NCBI GenBank assembly: GCA_027064845.1
Contig: JAMOPC010000130.1
Span: 1-15,458, forward strand
Source: Desulfurococcales archaeon
GTDB taxonomy: Archaea; Thermoproteota; Thermoprotei_A; Sulfolobales; Desulfurococcaceae
Length of the DNA stretch: 15,458 nt
Direction: 5' to 3'
A model generated the notes under the pieces. The model did no database searches. It was given only the letters and a program-made list of their open reading frames with translations, and had not been told where the DNA came from. Shown in pieces: positions 12,445 through 15,458 of this stretch (within the stretch, counting starts at the first letter, position 1; every line of letters starts with the position of its first letter). Made by a program: the position numbers and the translations under genes.

Positions 12445-14376
12445 TTACTCCATTCCTCTAACATGGATAATCTTATGCCGTATTTTAAAGTTTAGCCTTT
12501 TCCTTAACCATTTACTTATTAATTCAGGAGATCTCGCCACTATGACTTCACATCCGATGCTCTTCATTTTCTCAGCTACATCTATACGGTAGTAAGGTGG
12601 AACGAAAAACACTATGCTAGCATTATGTTTACTTATCAGTTCTTTAACAATGATCCAAGGCTCAGTATCGGGAACAGTTTGTTCTAGATCTGAAAACACC
12701 ACAATAACTTCATTAGGGGAAACATATTTAGCAACTTCTCTCAGCGCTTTGCTTATATTTGTATATCCTCCGAAACTCGTATAGAGATGCTCTAGGAAAT
12801 CTATGATTAGTTTTCTCGAAGAAGTTCTTGGCATTTTGACGATTCTGGTTTTCTCTGAGAATAAGACAACAACCTTAACCAATGGTATCAGCTGAGCTAG
12901 TGATAGAATAGCCCATAGAGAATACTTAGTCATAGAGCCACTTATATCAACCAATGCGGAGATCTTAGTTGTTCTCTTCGCCTTAATCCTAGCAATCTCA
13001 TAGTTATATCTTACTAGGTTAAATATGGTTTTACGTGTATCTATTTTACCATCAACTATTGATTTAATCTTCTTTTTTAACTTATACTTTCCCTTTATAC
13101 TGTATTTTAAAATATCATACCCTATTCTGATCAACTTGTTTATTTTATCACGCTCTAGTACACCTTGAACCCTAGAGAACTCGAAAAGCTTCAACGATAA
13201 GTATTCAATAATAATGTCTGGATAATGCTTACCAAGGATTCTTGTTAGGGATTTATAATCATTATTTGCTAATGATTTATAAAGGGGCTTAAGCCTATGA
13301 TCAAGCACTTGAGGATCGATCTTATCAAGATAGTATATTGAGTAGTCTAAATATGATTCATCCCCCGTTATCAAGAAATTGAAATAGTTTGAAAGAGCTT
13401 TTCCCAAGAACACTTTATTCCTGATCTTAGGTACTTTGTTATATTTATTTATACACGACAATGTAATAGGATCCATGGATTCAAGAATGGGTGCTGCATC
13501 TTTGTTCTTACTCAATTTAGATACTATTTTCCATCTCTCATTAAGAGGCAACGAATTAATATCATCAATAACTTTCTTTAAATCAATGTTTTTAATATTA
13601 ATATATTCTAGACTATAAGGTCCTACATATTTGTCAGAAATAATTCTTGGAACTATATTGCCTATTTTTTTCCATTCATACCATGTTGGTTTCCAACCAT
13701 TGTTTATCCTATATTCAATTTCTCTAAGCAATCTCTTGTTGACCTTGGGGCTATACCCATAGAATTTTGAAATAATATCTATTAGTTCAGTATTGTTAAG
13801 ATTCCTTAACAATGATTGATCGAGTATTTTTGACCATAAAGAACTTGGTATCTCGCCTAAATACTTAGATATATCGCTTACATGGATCTCTCTCGAAGTT
13901 TTTGGCTCAATACCCTTCCCTAGATGAACTTTATTACTAACAGCTAGTCTTCCGTCCTTGCTTTTATATAGTAAGCCATGTTTACGTAACCATATGTAGT
14001 CAAGAATATCTTCTTTACTAGAAGTTGTTTTAAAGATCTCGCTCACAGTTATTTTCTTTTTACGACAAATTTTCTTTATAAGATCCATTTTGCTCTCATA
14101 CACTAGTTTTCCATGTTCATCTACTATATTGTTGTTATTCACGTGACTTACTGATCCCAGAAATGCTTTCTTAAACTCTGATAATACCTCGTCTTTAATT
14201 AACTGTTGTTTCCCAGCTAGTAATACATTTAGTGTTAATAACATTTTTGTATAGAGAACAACTTTATCTAAAGATATCTTTTCACTTTTTCTTTTCCTAC
14301 TCTCATAGTATTCGTTTAGAATATTCTCTATCTCTTGTCCTACAAGTTTCTTTACATCTTTATTATTTGAGAACAT
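12445..14376 (-). CDS. Large protein with C-terminal VWA (CoxE-like) domain, MoxR partner
   Basis: 643 residues, soluble, with no signal peptide or membrane segment seen. The last 170 residues form a von Willebrand A domain with an intact metal-binding (MIDAS) site: DISGS at 477-481 (ALVDISGSMTKYSLWAILSL), Thr539 in GGYTNISKALREV, and Asp563 in VIVVFSDLEQTVPDTEP. The order and the late position match VWA proteins encoded next to MoxR ATPases. The first 470 residues are mostly helical in appearance, charged, and match no domain I recognise. The start overlaps the MoxR gene by 14 bases and lacks a Shine-Dalgarno sequence, suggesting translational coupling. In known MoxR-VWA pairs the VWA protein binds metal-dependent partners and the ATPase remodels or activates the target. 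The target here is unknown. It ends 32 bases before the longest S19 frame. Confidence 0.85.
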   Translation of the reverse strand: MFSNNKDVKKLVGQEIENILNEYYESRKRKSEKISLDKVVLYTKMLLTLNVLLAGKQQLIKDEVLSEFKKAFLGSVSHVNNNNIVDEHGKLVYESKMDLIKKICRKKKITVSEIFKTTSSKEDILDYIWLRKHGLLYKSKDGRLAVSNKVHLGKGIEPKTSREIHVSDISKYLGEIPSSLWSKILDQSLLRNLNNTELIDIISKFYGYSPKVNKRLLREIEYRINNGWKPTWYEWKKIGNIVPRIISDKYVGPYSLEYINIKNIDLKKVIDDINSLPLNERWKIVSKLSKNKDAAPILESMDPITLSCINKYNKVPKIRNKVFLGKALSNYFNFLITGDESYLDYSIYYLDKIDPQVLDHRLKPLYKSLANNDYKSLTRILGKHYPDIIIEYLSLKLFEFSRVQGVLERDKINKLIRIGYDILKYSIKGKYKLKKKIKSIVDGKIDTRKTIFNLVRYNYEIARIKAKRTTKISALVDISGSMTKYSLWAILSLAQLIPLVKVVVLFSEKTRIVKMPRTSSRKLIIDFLEHLYTSFGGYTNISKALREVAKYVSPNEVIVVFSDLEQTVPDTEPWIIVKELISKHNASIVFFVPPYYRIDVAEKMKSIGCEVIVARSPELISKWLRKRLNFKIRHKIIHVRGME

Positions 14377-15301
14377 CGTTTACTAACTCCTCGTCTTCAG
14401 TATTTTTATATAGAATTGCATATCCTGCTTCAATTAAGTCTTTTATATCTGCTTTCTTCTTGTTCTTCGAATCAGCTAGTAGAACTGTTAATGTTAGCCA
14501 AGATACAAGATCAGCTGTTCCTGGTTTATATAGTGCTTTTTCTCTCATGATCCTAACAATCTTTAATGCCTTCGAAATAATTTGATCATCAAGCTTGCTT
14601 ATTAGATTACCGAGCCTTAACTTAATAATACTGTATTCTTCTTCAAGAGATGGATATTTAAACTCTATACGTATAACTCTGCGTAGAAAAGCATCACTTA
14701 ATTCATTTTGAGCTATATCGAGGGGGTTACTAGTAAATATTATTTGGAAACCATTACCTTTTTGAACATATACTTTCTTCAACTCGGGAATAATTATTCT
14801 TCTCTTATCAATAATGTCTAATAATAAGTTCTGGAAATCCTCATTACTTCTCCTAATCTCATCTATTAATACACCTGTATCGAGTATTAATGCTGCAAGA
14901 AGAGGTCTCGGAATAAAACTCTCTTCATTAAAGCCCTTGGCCATAGCCATAGCCGGGTGAAAATCGCCAATAACACGATACTCGTCATAATTTTCACTAC
15001 ATGGTAGAACGAAAGCTGATTTACCGCTCCACAGAGTTAGGATCGCTTCCCCTATTTCTGTCTTACCTGTTCCCGGAGGACCTTCATATAATACTGGCCT
15101 ATTATTCATGAATGCGGCAACAGTAATGTATACAATATATGGTTTAACCAATAACTTATACTCGTCTCTAAGTATTCTCAACATTAAATCAGGGTTTCTA
15201 ACAGGTTTTCTTACCTTTATGACATCTTTATATGTATCAATAACCTTCTTAACTACCGGATCGTTTTCTAAATCTAAATACTTCTCTTTATTTTTCTCCA
15301 T
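14363..15301 (-). CDS. MoxR-family AAA+ ATPase
   Basis: 312 residues, a cytoplasmic AAA+ chaperone-like ATPase of the MoxR branch. Walker A is GPPGTGKT at residues 74-81, Walker B is VLIDEIRR with Asp147/Glu148, sensor 1 is Asn192 in IIFTSNPLD, and the arginine-finger region is LSDAFLRRVIRIEF with Arg207/Arg208. The segments GDFHPAMAMAKGFNEESFIP and RPLLAALILDTGVLIDEI are typical of MoxR. The C-terminal helical lid begins near residue 225. It is about the usual family length. It overlaps the VWA gene by 14 bases, the standard two-gene MoxR module. It could belong to the crenarchaeal APE2220-type branch, but that needs phylogeny. The pair sits where ribosomal genes L3-L2 commonly are. Confidence 0.92.
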   Translation of the reverse strand: MEKNKEKYLDLENDPVVKKVIDTYKDVIKVRKPVRNPDLMLRILRDEYKLLVKPYIVYITVAAFMNNRPVLYEGPPGTGKTEIGEAILTLWSGKSAFVLPCSENYDEYRVIGDFHPAMAMAKGFNEESFIPRPLLAALILDTGVLIDEIRRSNEDFQNLLLDIIDKRRIIIPELKKVYVQKGNGFQIIFTSNPLDIAQNELSDAFLRRVIRIEFKYPSLEEEYSIIKLRLGNLISKLDDQIISKALKIVRIMREKALYKPGTADLVSWLTLTVLLADSKNKKKADIKDLIEAGYAILYKNTEDEELVNDVLK

Positions 15302-15377
15302 ATTAATAATCCCAATTCAACATCTATATGTTATAGAGTGTTATAAAAGTAAATATCATGTCTTGAAACACATTGAT
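15302..15377. promoter_or_regulatory. Divergent intergenic region with a shared TATA-like core
   Basis: This 76-base region separates the minus-strand MoxR gene from a plus-strand reading frame. The element at 15341-15349 reads TTATAAAAG on the plus strand and CTTTTATAA on the minus strand. Start sites about 26 bases away would lie near 15371 (plus) and 15319 (minus), giving short leaders of about 7 and 18 bases. Other TATA-like sequences for the MoxR direction (15319-15338) are also present. Confidence 0.45.
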
Positions 15378-15458
15378 ATGGATGGTAAAATGCTTATCAA
15401 AGGATGCTTTATCATAGAAGGTAGCGATAAGGCACTAATAGATCTTTACTGCGGAAAG
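15378..15458 (+). CDS. Unidentified protein, N-terminal fragment cut by window edge
   Basis: The plus-strand frame from the ATG at 15378 is open to the window edge and reads MDGKMLIKGCFIIEGSDKAL followed by IDLYCGK. It is the only plus-strand frame with promoter support: a TATA-like TTATAAAAG 32 bases upstream would put the start of transcription a few bases before the ATG. Alternative starts are the TTG at 15363 and the ATG at 15390. Only 27 residues are visible and I recognise no family. It is probably a real gene because of the promoter and because no minus-strand gene covers the region. Confidence 0.4.
   Translation, partial: MDGKMLIKGCFIIEGSDKALIDLYCGK

Noticed and set aside
14232..14585. 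Plus-strand frame of 117 codons crossing the MoxR-VWA junction
   Set aside because: Hydrophobic, low-complexity translation antisense to two well-supported genes; no promoter or ribosome-binding site seen.
1..15458. CRISPR array, tRNA genes, insertion sequences or phage-like genes
   Set aside because: No regularly spaced direct repeats, no recognisable tRNA arms with T-loop pattern, and no transposase or integrase reading frame were seen; all space is taken by housekeeping genes with uniform codon use.

Overview
The window is a long archaeal ribosomal-protein cluster from a hyperthermophilic member of the Thermoproteota (Crenarchaeota). The gene set mixes universal ribosomal proteins (S3, S5, S8, S14, S17, S19, L5, L6, L14, L15, L18, L22, L24, L29, L30) with archaeal/eukaryal-only ones (S4e, L14e, L19e, L32e, L34e), the RNase P protein Rnp1, archaeal SecY and an archaeal cytidylate kinase. 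The DNA is AT-rich, arginine is mostly AGA/AGG, and start sites are preceded by GGTGA- or GAGGTG-type Shine-Dalgarno sequences. This composition and gene order suggest Desulfurococcales, perhaps a Staphylothermus-like organism; that placement is inference, not a database match.

Nearly everything lies on the minus strand, so transcription runs from high to low coordinates. It begins at about 15.3 kb with a MoxR-family AAA+ ATPase whose end overlaps a 643-residue von Willebrand A (VWA) protein. Then follow S19, L22, S3, L29, a 143-base gap, Rnp1, S17, L14, L24, S4e, L5, S14, S8, L6, L32e, L19e, L18, S5, L30 and L15, a 154-base gap, SecY, a DUF106/EMC3-like membrane protein, L34e, cytidylate kinase and the start of L14e, which is cut by the left edge. 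A short plus-strand reading frame diverges from the MoxR gene at the right edge.

Inside the ribosomal block, genes overlap by 1 to 4 bases (TAATG, ATGA, TAGTG) or sit within about 50 bases, which fits one or a few polycistronic units with translational coupling. Candidate promoters sit in the larger gaps: before S19, before Rnp1, before secY, before L34e and before cmk. The products assemble both ribosomal subunits. SecY and the EMC3-like protein serve membrane insertion, Rnp1 serves tRNA maturation, and Cmk makes CDP/dCDP from CMP/dCMP.

The departures from the textbook archaeal order are the interesting part. L3-L4-L23-L2 are not upstream of S19, and a MoxR-VWA chaperone pair is there instead. 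aIF1 (SUI1) is absent between L29 and Rnp1, and adenylate kinase is absent after secY. A perfect 18-bp palindrome sits on the likely secY core promoter. I see no CRISPR array, tRNA, rRNA or insertion sequence, and no gap of 300 bases or more without a gene.
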